64,000 nucleotides of DNA from Brachybacterium sacelli. GTDB taxonomy: Bacteria; Actinomycetota; Actinomycetes; Actinomycetales; Dermabacteraceae. The DNA is taken from assembly GCF_017876545.1 (NCBI RefSeq), contig NZ_JAGIOD010000002.1, forward strand, positions 558,001-622,000. Reading direction: 5' to 3'. Numbering within the stretch: the first letter of the stretch is position 1; each line of letters opens with the position of its first letter. Below are positions 8,315 through 16,061 of the stretch, in pieces. The translations under genes and the position numbers were made by a program. The notes under the pieces are model-generated. The model was not told the DNA's origin. It did no database searches and saw only the letters and a program-made list of their open reading frames with translations.

Positions 8315-9588
8315 CCGCGACCGATACCCGCAGGACCGAATCGTCGGTTCAGACCATCCCGGCCGTCCCGAGCGCCGTCGAGCATGCCGAGCTGCGGGAG
8401 CGGTTCGCCCCCGTGCTCGCCACGATCGCGGAGGGAGCCGCCGAGCGCGACCGGGAACGGCGCCTCCCGCACGCCGAGGTGCGAGCGCTCGCCGAGGCCG
8501 GATTCACCGCCGTCACCGTGCCGACGGCGCACGGTGGGGCCGGGGCGGGCGTCGAGACCCTGTTCCGCCTGCTCCTCGACCTCGGCGAGGCGGATTCCAA
8601 CCTGCCGCAGCTGCTGCGCGCCCATTTCGCCTTCGTCAACGACATCCTGATCGGTGTGGAGGACGGTGACACGGACACCTGGCTGACCGCGATCGCCGAG
8701 GGGGCCGTGTTCGGCAACGCCAGCCACGAACGCAGCACCGCGACGGTCGGGGACCTCGCGACGACCGTGACCCCCGATGGGGACGGCTTCCGACTCTCCG
8801 GTGAGAAGCACTACTCCACGGGCTCGATCTTCGCGGACTGGATCAACGTCTCGGCACGGTCTCCCGACGGTCGCCGCGCCCGCGTCACCATCGCGGCCGA
8901 CGACCCGGGGGTGGAACTGCGCGATGACTGGGACGGCTTCGGCCAGGTCCTCACCGGCAGCGGCTCGACGCTGCTGCGCGAGGTGCCGGTCCCGGCCTCC
9001 AGGGTGCGGGTCCTCGAGGGGCGCGGCGAGGGCGCCACGACGACGCAGACCGCGTTCCTCCAGCTCGTCCTGCTCGCCTCCCTCGTGGGAGCCGGACGCG
9101 CGGCGCTCCGCGAAGCCGTCGGGTTCGTGCGCTCGCGCACCCGCGTGTACTCGCAGGGCAGCGGGTCGACGGCTGCGACGGACCCCCTGGTCCAGCAGGT
9201 GGTGGGGAGGTTGTCGGCCGATGTCGCCTCCGCGCAGGATTCAGTGCTCGCAGCCGCTCGTGCCCTCGGCGACGCGCAGGCCTCCCTCGGCGGGCCACGG
9301 GCGCAGGAGCTCACCGACGCGGCGGAGCTGCGCACCGTCCAGGCGCAGATCACGACGGTCAAGGACGTCCTCCACGTCACGACGGAGTTGTTCGAGGTGG
9401 GCGGTGCATCCGCCACCTCCCGTGGACGCGGACTGGACCGGCACTGGCGCAACGTCCGGACCCTCGCCTCGCACAACCCGGTGATCTATCAGCAGCGGGC
9501 GATCGGGGATCGCCTCCTGAACGGGACCGACCTGCTGTACTTCTGGTCCACCGGGGAGAAGAAGCCGACCACGGGAGGCAACGGCTGA
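8311..9588 (+). CDS. SfnB-like acyl-CoA dehydrogenase-family flavoprotein
   Basis: Flavoprotein of 425 residues with an acyl-CoA dehydrogenase fold. An N-terminal helical part (LREVRAL-type start, residues 27-70) is followed by the middle beta domain (GFRLSGEKHYSTGSIFADW, about 160-180) and a C-terminal helical bundle. The GEKHYSTGSIFADWI segment resembles SfnB/DszC flavin-dependent monooxygenases, which act in sulfur scavenging and desulfurisation, more than true acyl-CoA dehydrogenases. It overlaps the ATPase gene by ATGA and closes the operon. With the NtaA/DszA-like enzyme across the divergent promoter, it probably oxidises the imported organosulfur compound. Substrate unknown. Confidence 0.8.
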   Translation: MTATDTRRTESSVQTIPAVPSAVEHAELRERFAPVLATIAEGAAERDRERRLPHAEVRALAEAGFTAVTVPTAHGGAGAGVETLFRLLLDLGEADSNLPQLLRAHFAFVNDILIGVEDGDTDTWLTAIAEGAVFGNASHERSTATVGDLATTVTPDGDGFRLSGEKHYSTGSIFADWINVSARSPDGRRARVTIAADDPGVELRDDWDGFGQVLTGSGSTLLREVPVPASRVRVLEGRGEGATTTQTAFLQLVLLASLVGAGRAALREAVGFVRSRTRVYSQGSGSTAATDPLVQQVVGRLSADVASAQDSVLAAARALGDAQASLGGPRAQELTDAAELRTVQAQITTVKDVLHVTTELFEVGGASATSRGRGLDRHWRNVRTLASHNPVIYQQRAIGDRLLNGTDLLYFWSTGEKKPTTGGNG

Positions 9589-9631
9589 GCAGCGCCACGA
9601 GTCTCTCGGAGGGCGTGACGCCTGTCCCGGG

Positions 9632-10294
9632 TCATCCCTGCTCGGACGGAGGGCGCGAAGTAGGCACGCCCGCGTCTGCCGCGACCTCGCTCCAGGTTCG
9701 GGCGAGGGTCTCCACGGTCGCGTGCGCGTTCAGCCCGCTCGGTTGCGGCACCACCCACAGCGTCACGTCCCCCGGCCACCGGCGGACGGTGGCCGGGTCC
9801 TGGATCCCCAACTGCGCCCGCCGTGCGTCGAACGCCGTGCGGAAGGCCGTGATCCCGGCGATCGCCACCACAGCGGGCCGCAGCGCATCGGCGCGTCGCA
9901 CCAGCTCCTCGCCCGCGGACTGAAGCTCGGCCCTGGTCAGCTCGTCGGCCCGGGCGGTGGCGCGACCGACGAGGTTCGTGATCCCGATGCCGCGCTCGCG
10001 CAGGTTCTCCTCGTCCTCCTCCTGAAGACCGCGGGAGGCGTCGACCGGTCGCGCGGTGAGTCCGGCCCGGTGCAGCGAGGGCCAGAACCGATTGCCGGGA
10101 CGGGCGAAGGGCGCGTTGACCGCCGCGGTCCACAGGCCCGGATTGATGCCGACGATCAGCAGGCGCAGCACCTGCCCGCGGGTGGGATCGGGCAGGACGT
10201 CCTGGAGGGCGTCCTGTGACAGGGTGGCGAAGGTCGGCAGATCCGTCCGGGTGGGACGTCGGTCTGCCAGGGGAGAGGAGCGTCGAGTGCTCAT
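9632..10294 (-). CDS. mug: Mismatch-specific uracil/thymine DNA glycosylase
   Basis: DNA repair enzyme of 220 residues that removes uracil or thymine mispaired with guanine. The family motif GINPG (49-53) with its following NAPFARPGNRFWPSLH holds the water-activating Asn and the base pocket. The second motif region near the C-terminus reads VVPQPSGLNAHA, the minor-groove reading loop. The ATG before STRRSSPL was chosen; the frame is open upstream but that part is arginine-rich and unlike the family. It stands alone, convergent with the preceding operon. Confidence 0.88.
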   Translation of the reverse strand: MSTRRSSPLADRRPTRTDLPTFATLSQDALQDVLPDPTRGQVLRLLIVGINPGLWTAAVNAPFARPGNRFWPSLHRAGLTARPVDASRGLQEEDEENLRERGIGITNLVGRATARADELTRAELQSAGEELVRRADALRPAVVAIAGITAFRTAFDARRAQLGIQDPATVRRWPGDVTLWVVPQPSGLNAHATVETLARTWSEVAADAGVPTSRPPSEQG

Positions 10295-10475
10295 GGCGGT
10301 CACGGTACGACACGACTGGCTATCGTCGACGTCGTCATTCCGCTGTCTCCACCGTCTCCACCGATGCCGATTCCTGTGCCCCCCTCGAGGTGGGTTCAAG
10401 CATCGGTCATTCCTTCATAATTCGGTGTTATCCGCAATTTTACGCTGCTTTCAAGTGCTTCCCTATGGACGGGCA

Positions 10476-10504
10476 TTGCAGACCTCCTTCCCGCCATGTA
10501 TGGT
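10476..10504 (+). promoter_or_regulatory. Predicted promoter of the secreted-protein pair
   Basis: A TTGCAG -35 (10476-10481) and a TATGGT -10 (10499-10504) are separated by 17 bases, with a GAGGGG ribosome site just before the 10579 start. The stretch from about 10400 to 10510 is clearly richer in A/T than the rest of the window. The promoter is predicted by eye only. Confidence 0.5.
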
Positions 10505-10578
10505 CTTTCGACCAACGTTGCGTGGTGCGCCTCACACTCGGGCGTGTGTATCCGCGTAGCGATCAACGAGGGGAACCC

Positions 10579-10914
10579 ATGGATTCTTACATCAAGACCA
10601 GAACTCTGGGGACGCGTCTGACCGTTCTCGTCGGCGCCGCGGTCTGCGCAGCCGGCTTCATGGTCGCTGGCGCCGGATCTGCCGACGCGGCCAGCTGCGG
10701 GGACGCCATGGTCGACAAGATCGGAAAGCAGGACGTGGTCGTCCAGTCCTGTCCGAAGGGGAAGCAGGTCGTCTACACGGTGACTTGCGGGTTCGGGGGC
10801 GGAAACAGCACTAAGACCGCCTCAGCCTACTTCGATGCCTTCGAGAGTCGGATCACCGAGATCGACTGCGGTCGCGGTCTGAATGCCACGGATGTCGATT
10901 GGGAGTACGCATGA
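10579..10914 (+). CDS. Small secreted four-cysteine protein, unknown function (first of pair)
   Basis: I do not recognise this 111-residue protein. It has a clear Sec signal: basic start (IKTRTLGTR), a hydrophobic core and an ADA-A cleavage site near residues 36-38. The mature part of about 75 residues has four cysteines in the pattern C-x17-C-x11-C-x26-C and a central VVYTVTCGFG segment. The next gene, overlapping by ATGA, encodes a protein with the same signal, size, cysteine order and YT-x-x-C core, so the two are paralogues that probably fold through two disulfides. The lower GC upstream and a transposase remnant downstream suggest acquisition. It could be a bacteriocin-like or surface-acting pair; nothing proves it. 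Confidence 0.75.
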   Translation: MDSYIKTRTLGTRLTVLVGAAVCAAGFMVAGAGSADAASCGDAMVDKIGKQDVVVQSCPKGKQVVYTVTCGFGGGNSTKTASAYFDAFESRITEIDCGRGLNATDVDWEYA

Positions 10915-11240
10915 GCCGTCAGAACATCATCACCAAGCCGATCGTCTCCGCGGCCGCCGCGCTTGTGGCTGCGGGTGGGATTCTTGCAGCTGGGGCTGCG
11001 CCGGCAACGGCAGGCGGAGCCACGTGCCCTCCAGCTGAACTCACCAGCGGTGGGCATGCCGCGAAGCATTCGTGCAAGATCACTGATGGCCCGGTGGAAA
11101 TAATGTACACGTTCAAGTGCTACGGGATTCCTCCGAAGGAGAAGAACAAGGCGGTCACGTGGAACAAGAGTGACACCAAGACGATTCAGAACCCCTGTAC
11201 GGGCGCTAGTGCCTACGCGGTGTCGTACAAGATCGTCTGA
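10911..11240 (+). CDS. Small secreted four-cysteine protein, unknown function (second of pair)
   Basis: A 109-residue protein, unrecognised, starting at the ATG that overlaps the previous stop (a TTG 12 bases earlier is possible). It has a Sec signal (SAAAALVAAGGILAAGAAP) with likely cleavage at ATA-G near residue 34. The mature domain has four cysteines, C-x15-C-x14-C-x25-C, and the segment IMYTFKCYG that mirrors VVYTVTCGFG of the upstream protein. It is lysine-rich in the second half (KEKNKAVTWNKSDTK), so the mature form should be basic, while its partner is closer to neutral or acidic. The coupling suggests that the two act in fixed ratio. Confidence 0.75.
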   Translation: MSRQNIITKPIVSAAAALVAAGGILAAGAAPATAGGATCPPAELTSGGHAAKHSCKITDGPVEIMYTFKCYGIPPKEKNKAVTWNKSDTKTIQNPCTGASAYAVSYKIV

Positions 11241-11393
11241 CCTCGATGTTTCATGGGGCCCGTGATCGGGGCCGCGGGGCGTCTTTGCCCGCGCTCGTGG
11301 AGAGATTCTGGTATGCAGGTGCGACGGGGTGCCGCGTGTCGTCGCGGTGGTCGGGTCTGGGACCGACGCACGCTCAGGTGTCAGTTGGTGTCG

Positions 11394-11447
11394 GGCCGCG
11401 AGGCTCACGGCCGGGTTCATGATGGTCTCGTAGCCGATGGGGGTTGA
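11394..11447 (-). pseudogene. Remnant of IS3-family transposase C-terminus
   Basis: On the minus strand this short stretch reads STPIGYETIMNPAVSLAA. That resembles the usual C-terminal end of IS3-group OrfB transposases, where a (S/T)PxxYE motif and a short tail close the protein. The expected DDE catalytic core upstream is absent and no stop follows directly, so only a decayed scrap remains. The match is short, so the call is tentative. Confidence 0.45.
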
Positions 11448-11499
11448 TCGATTTGCGGCGAGATCGACTACGTCTTCGACACCTCCCAACGCCCACACC

Positions 11500-11531
11500 G
11501 ACCCACCTGACAAGAGACCCACCTGACAAGA
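11500..11531. repeat. Direct tandem duplication, 2 x 16 bp
   Basis: The 16-mer GACCCACCTGACAAGA occurs twice back to back (11500-11515 and 11516-11531) without a mismatch. It sits about 50 bases from the transposase remnant and may be a slippage product or part of a former element end. Confidence 0.9.
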
Positions 11532-11648
11532 CCCGCCGACATCCCCGCCCGACGTCGAGCACGCCAGAGTTCACGAGAGTCCGTCACCCTCGCGAGCCGC
11601 CCTCGCCACGGTCTCGTCGGAACCCTGGACCGTCGCTACGGTGGAGGG

Positions 11649-12179
11649 ATGCATCTGCGCATCGCCCCCGGGGACCTCACAGAGACCGTCGTCGACGCCG
11701 TCGTCAACGCCGCCAACTCCTCCTTGCTCGGCGGCGGGGGCGTGGACGGCGCCATCCACCGCCGCGGCGGACCCGACATCCTCGACGAGTGCCGCCACCT
11801 GCGTGAGACGACCCTGCCCGAGGGACTGCCCGCCGGAGAGGCCGTCGCGACCACGGCCGGGCAGCTCCCGGCCCGCTGGGTGATCCACGCCGTCGGCCCC
11901 GTGCATTCCACCCGCGAGGACCGCTCGCCGACCCTGGCTTCGTGCTATCGCGAGGCGCTGCGCGTCGCCGGGGAGATCGGTGCCCGCAGCGTCGCGTTCC
12001 CTGCCATCTCCGCGGGCGTCTACGGCTGGCCGATGGACGATGCCGCCCGGATCGCCGTCGAGACCGTCCGCGACGTCGCCTCCCGGCAGCCGACGGAGGC
12101 CTCGGGAGTCGAAGAGGTCGTGTTCGTGCCCTTCGGCGCCGACGCCGAGTCTGCGTTCCGGGAACATCTATCCGACTGA
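11649..12179 (+). CDS. Macrodomain ADP-ribose/O-acetyl-ADP-ribose hydrolase
   Basis: A stand-alone macrodomain of 176 residues that binds ADP-ribose and probably removes acetyl or ADP-ribosyl groups. Landmarks: GD at the start (IAPGDLTE), the ligand loop VVNAANSSLLGGGGVDGAIH (19-37), HAVGP in the middle and the SAGVYGWP phosphate loop (about 127-134). The Asn in NAAN and the GGGGVDG loop match active YmdB-type deacetylases. It is followed 36 bases later by thymidine kinase on the same strand. The substrate in this organism is unknown. Confidence 0.9.
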   Translation: MHLRIAPGDLTETVVDAVVNAANSSLLGGGGVDGAIHRRGGPDILDECRHLRETTLPEGLPAGEAVATTAGQLPARWVIHAVGPVHSTREDRSPTLASCYREALRVAGEIGARSVAFPAISAGVYGWPMDDAARIAVETVRDVASRQPTEASGVEEVVFVPFGADAESAFREHLSD

Positions 12180-12215
12180 GCCAATGGGCGCCGGCCCCGC
12201 GCGTACTGTGTCCCC

Positions 12216-12824
12216 ATGCGCACCGGTGAGGCAGGTCCACTGCACGTCATCGCCGGCCCCATGTTCGCCGGCAAGACCGAAGAGCTGCTGAGGCGCGTCC
12301 ACCGGGCACGACTGGCGGGGCTGCAGGTCGACGTCGTGGGCCATCGGCTCGACGACCGCGGAGGCCCCGAACGGCTCAGCACCCACATCGGCCGCACCGA
12401 GCCCGCTCGCATGCTCGAATCCGCCGACGCCGTGCGTGACGTCCTGTCGGGCAAGAGCCCGGACCTTGTCGCGATCGACGAGGCGCAGTTCTTCGGCCCC
12501 GCGATCGTCCCGGTGATCGAACAGCTGCTCGCCGACGGTATCCAGGTCGAGGTCGCGGGGCTCTGCGTCACCTACGACGGCGGCCCCTTCGAACCGGTCC
12601 CGAGCCTGATGGCGCAGGCGGAAGAGGTCGTGAAGCTGACCGCCGTGTGTGCCGTCTGCGGCGCGGATGCCGCCTTCCACGTCCGCCTCCTCGCCGACGG
12701 CGGGGACGCGCTGCGGGCCACGGCCGAGCAGGTCGGAGGCAGCGAGTCCTATCAGGCGCGCTGCCGGGCGCACCGGCGACTCCGCCACCCCGGTCAGGTC
12801 CAGTCGATAGCCTTATCACCATGA
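12216..12824 (+). CDS. tdk: Thymidine kinase
   Basis: Type II thymidine kinase of 202 residues that phosphorylates thymidine with ATP in the salvage pathway. The P-loop GPMFAGKT spans residues 14-21; the catalytic acid lies in DEAQFF (88-93). A structural zinc site is formed by Cys145, Cys148, Cys183 and His186 (CAVC and CRAH). The length fits the family. Its stop overlaps the start of the downstream mannosidase gene by ATGA, an unusual partnership. Confidence 0.93.
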   Translation: MRTGEAGPLHVIAGPMFAGKTEELLRRVHRARLAGLQVDVVGHRLDDRGGPERLSTHIGRTEPARMLESADAVRDVLSGKSPDLVAIDEAQFFGPAIVPVIEQLLADGIQVEVAGLCVTYDGGPFEPVPSLMAQAEEVVKLTAVCAVCGADAAFHVRLLADGGDALRATAEQVGGSESYQARCRAHRRLRHPGQVQSIALSP

Positions 12825-15800
12825 TCCTCACCGCAGACCCGGGCCCCGTCGGATCCCCCACCAGCAAGGACTCCGCGGGATTCCTCGCCCCGTCCGCGCT
12901 GCGCTATGCAGCTCGCGCCGGGGAGAGCGCCGAGAGGACGCTTCCCGTCCTCGAGGGTCTGTCCCCGCTCGTCGGGCGCACGGTCGCACGCGAGGACGTG
13001 CTGCGCACCTACGTCCACCCCCGACTGGACGCGGCTCAGACCTGGGGGGCGACCTACGTCGCCGTGGAGCTGGTGTTCGAGGACGGCAGCAGGCTGTCCG
13101 AACTCGATCCCCGCGACCAGTACGGCACCTCCGCGACCGCACAGGGCATCGGCGACGGCAGGATCCTGTACGCCGATCAGTGGAACGACGTGCAGGTCCC
13201 GCTCGAGCCCGCTACGGGCCGCACGATCGTCGAGGTCCATCTGAGGGTGGACATCCCCGAGGACGTGGAAGCGGACCTCCTCGAGACCGCCGAGGAGGAT
13301 CTCGCGGCCCCGCGGCCCGAGCCCGAGGAGCTCGTCGGCTGGATCGATGGCCCCTACCTCGCGCCCCGTCCCGCGGACCCGTCGCGAGAAGACCCCGTGG
13401 CCTGGGTCGATACCCGTCGCGGTACGCACGCCTCCGGAGACTTCTCCCGCGGCAACAATCTGCCGCTGACCGCCGTCCCCAATGGTTTCGCCTTCTTCAC
13501 CCCGGCCACCGATGCCCGTACCCGGCGCTGGGTGTACGAGTACCACCGCCGGGGAGGGGACGACAACCGCCCTCGCCTGCAGGGCATGGCGATCTCTCAC
13601 CAGCCCAGTCCCTGGATGGGGGACCGCAACCAGTTCGTGCTCATGCCCCTGCGGGGCGAGGACCCGGATGCGTCCCCGGCGGCCCGTGCCCTCGGCTTCG
13701 ACCATGACGCGGAGACCGCTCGCCCCGATCTGTACGAGGTGGCGCTGGACGGCGGGACCTCGCTGCGCCTGGCCCCCACCGACCACGGCGCGATCTGTGA
13801 GATCGAGGCCTCCGGCGACGCCGGGGAGCTGCACCTGCTGCTCGAGGGCATCGACGAGCACAGCCGGATAGACGCCGCCGGCGCCGTCTTCGACGGGACC
13901 CTGCGTGCCTGGGTCGATTCCGGACTCGCCCAGGGCTACGACCGCGCCGACGGCGCCACCCGCATGTTCGTGCTCGCCGAGGTCGATCCGGCCCCGATTG
14001 CCGTCGCCGCCGCCCGCGGCGAATCCACCGGCAGCGTGCTCACCTTCGCCCCCGGCACCGAGCACGTCACCGTCCGCCTGGTCACCAGCTTCCTCGGCAT
14101 CGAGCAGGGTCGACGCACCTTCGCCCAGGAGGTCGAACGCCGCAGCCTCGAGGACGTGCGCGAGGCCGCCCACAACGCATGGACCCAGCGCCTGCGCGTG
14201 ATCGAGCCCGGCACGGCCACTCCGCCCCAGCTGCGCACCCTGTACGGGAACCTCTACCGGCTGAACCTCTACCCCAACTCGCACTGGGAGAACTCCGGGA
14301 CCCCCGAGAGGCCCCGACCCGTCCACGCCAGCCCGGTCCGTCCGGTCAAGGGCGAGGCCACCGACAGTCGCACCAATGCCCAGGTCATTCCCGGGAAGTT
14401 GCATGTCAACAACGGGTTCTGGGACACCTACCGCACCGCCTGGCCCGCGTACGCCCTGCTGTACCCGGAGCTGGCCGCGGAGCTCGCCGACGGATTCGTC
14501 CAGCAGTACCGCGAGGGCGGCTGGATCGCCCGCTGGTCCTCACCGGGCTACGCCGACTGCATGACCGGCACCAGCAGCGACATCGCCTTCGCCGATCTCG
14601 CCGTCAAGGGCGTTCCGCTGCCGGATCCTTTGGCCGCCTACGAGTCCGGGCTGCGCAATGCGACCGTCGCCCCGGAGCGGACCGAGGTGGGCCGCAAGGG
14701 CAATGAGCGCGCCGTGTTCACCGGATACGTCGACACCGACACCGCCGAGTCCGTCTCCTGGACGCTCGAGGCGCACATCAACGACTTCGGCCTGGCCGCC
14801 CAGGCCGACCTGCTCGCCGGGACCCTCGAGGACGAGGAGCACGCTGCACAGCTGCGCGAGGAGGCCGCGTACTTCCGGGCCCGCTCGGCCAATTACCTGC
14901 TGCTGTTCGATCCCGCGATCGGTTTCTTCCAGGGCCGCCGCCCCGACGGCGGTTTCGCGAAGCACCCCGAGGAGTTCGACCCGGCGGAGTGGGGTGGTGA
15001 CTTCACCGAGACCGACGGCTGGAACTTCGCCTTCCACGTCCCCCACGACGGCGAGGGCCTGGCGATGCTGCACGGCGGCCGCGACGGTCTGCGCGCCAAG
15101 CTCGAGGAGTTCTTCGCGACCCCCGAGCGCGCGGACCGCAAGGGCACCTACGGGCACGTCATCCACGAGATGGACGAGGCGCGGGCAGTGCGGATGGGCC
15201 AGTTCGGCGTCTCCAACCAGCCCTCCCACCACATCCCCTTCCTGTTCCACCACACCGGGGCCCCGGAACGGGCCTCACAGGTCGTGCGCGAGGTCCACCG
15301 GCGCTTGTTCGTCGGCGAGCAGATCGGCCAGGGTTACCCCGGCGACGAGGACAACGGCGAGATGAGTGCCTGGTGGCTGCTGACCGCGCTCGGCCTGTAC
15401 CCGCTGCAGCTCGGCACCGGGCGCTATCACCTGGTGGCACCGCTGTTCGACCACGCCCACGTCAAGCCCCTCGGCGGGGAGCCCTTCACCGTCACCACCG
15501 ACGGACAGGACCCGCAGCACCCCTGCATCACGGGCTTCACGGTCGACGGCGAGGAGCACCGCGACGCCTGGATCGACCACACGGACCTGCGCGGGCGGCT
15601 CCAGTTCACCCTCGGCGCCGAGAAGAGCGACTGGGGCGAGGTGCCACCGTCGGCCGGCGAGCCGGGCCGTCGCCCGAGGCCGCTGCGCGACCTGTTCGCC
15701 GCGGACCCCGCGGACCCGCTGCGGGACGACGACTCCCGCACCGAACGCACCTGGGAGTCCGCGAGCGCCGTGATCGAGCTTCCCGAACTGGGCGAACCGC

Positions 15801-16051
15801 TCCAGGCCCGCTTCCTCACCCTGACCTCGGCGGCGGAGACCGGCGGGGATCCGATCGCCTGGCGGCTCGAGGGCTCGGACGACGCGGAGACCTGGGAGGT
15901 GCTCGACGAGCGCTCCGCCCAGAGCTTCCGCTGGCGCCGCCAGACCCGCCCGTTCCAGGTCTCCTCGCCGCGGCCATGCCTTCACCACCGGCTCGTGATC
16001 ACCACCGCCGAGGGGCCGTTGCGCCTGGCCGAGCTCGAGGTGCTGGCGTAG
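12821..16051 (+). CDS. GH92 family alpha-1,2-mannosidase, apparently cytoplasmic
   Basis: Large glycoside hydrolase of 1076 residues. Around residue 205 the family 92 start GDFSRGNNLPLTAVPNGFAF is seen, followed by a PSPWMGDRNQF segment. The core holds LYRLNLYPNSHWE, NNGFWDTYRTAWPAY, GTSSDIAFADLAVKG and near the end of the catalytic part GYPGDEDNGEMSAWWLL, which carries catalytic acids of calcium-dependent GH92 enzymes. The last 100 residues look like a discoidin/F5-8-type beta domain. No signal peptide precedes the catalytic part, unlike many GH92 enzymes that are exported, so it may act on imported mannosides. The ATG at the tdk stop was chosen; no clear ribosome site is seen. Confidence 0.87.
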   Translation: MILTADPGPVGSPTSKDSAGFLAPSALRYAARAGESAERTLPVLEGLSPLVGRTVAREDVLRTYVHPRLDAAQTWGATYVAVELVFEDGSRLSELDPRDQYGTSATAQGIGDGRILYADQWNDVQVPLEPATGRTIVEVHLRVDIPEDVEADLLETAEEDLAAPRPEPEELVGWIDGPYLAPRPADPSREDPVAWVDTRRGTHASGDFSRGNNLPLTAVPNGFAFFTPATDARTRRWVYEYHRRGGDDNRPRLQGMAISHQPSPWMGDRNQFVLMPLRGEDPDASPAARALGFDHDAETARPDLYEVALDGGTSLRLAPTDHGAICEIEASGDAGELHLLLEGIDEHSRIDAAGAVFDGTLRAWVDSGLAQGYDRADGATRMFVLAEVDPAPIAVAAARGESTGSVLTFAPGTEHVTVRLVTSFLGIEQGRRTFAQEVERRSLEDVREAAHNAWTQRLRVIEPGTATPPQLRTLYGNLYRLNLYPNSHWENSGTPERPRPVHASPVRPVKGEATDSRTNAQVIPGKLHVNNGFWDTYRTAWPAYALLYPELAAELADGFVQQYREGGWIARWSSPGYADCMTGTSSDIAFADLAVKGVPLPDPLAAYESGLRNATVAPERTEVGRKGNERAVFTGYVDTDTAESVSWTLEAHINDFGLAAQADLLAGTLEDEEHAAQLREEAAYFRARSANYLLLFDPAIGFFQGRRPDGGFAKHPEEFDPAEWGGDFTETDGWNFAFHVPHDGEGLAMLHGGRDGLRAKLEEFFATPERADRKGTYGHVIHEMDEARAVRMGQFGVSNQPSHHIPFLFHHTGAPERASQVVREVHRRLFVGEQIGQGYPGDEDNGEMSAWWLLTALGLYPLQLGTGRYHLVAPLFDHAHVKPLGGEPFTVTTDGQDPQHPCITGFTVDGEEHRDAWIDHTDLRGRLQFTLGAEKSDWGEVPPSAGEPGRRPRPLRDLFAADPADPLRDDDSRTERTWESASAVIELPELGEPLQARFLTLTSAAETGGDPIAWRLEGSDDAETWEVLDERSAQSFRWRRQTRPFQVSSPRPCLHHRLVITTAEGPLRLAELEVLA

Positions 16052-16061
16052 TCCGACCGGA

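Larger units (their letters stand above)
11241..11648. other. Intergenic region with transposase remnant and 16-bp duplication
   Basis: This gap of about 400 bases follows the secreted pair. It contains a minus-strand trace of an IS3-type transposase end (11394-11447) and a tandem 16-bp duplication (11500-11531). No intact gene is visible. The local composition differs from flanking genes, consistent with an old insertion scar. Confidence 0.55.

Noticed and set aside
10899..10910. TTG start 12 bases upstream for the second secreted protein
   Set aside because: The ATG at 10911 overlaps the previous stop by ATGA, matching the coupling seen elsewhere in the window, and gives a normal signal peptide.
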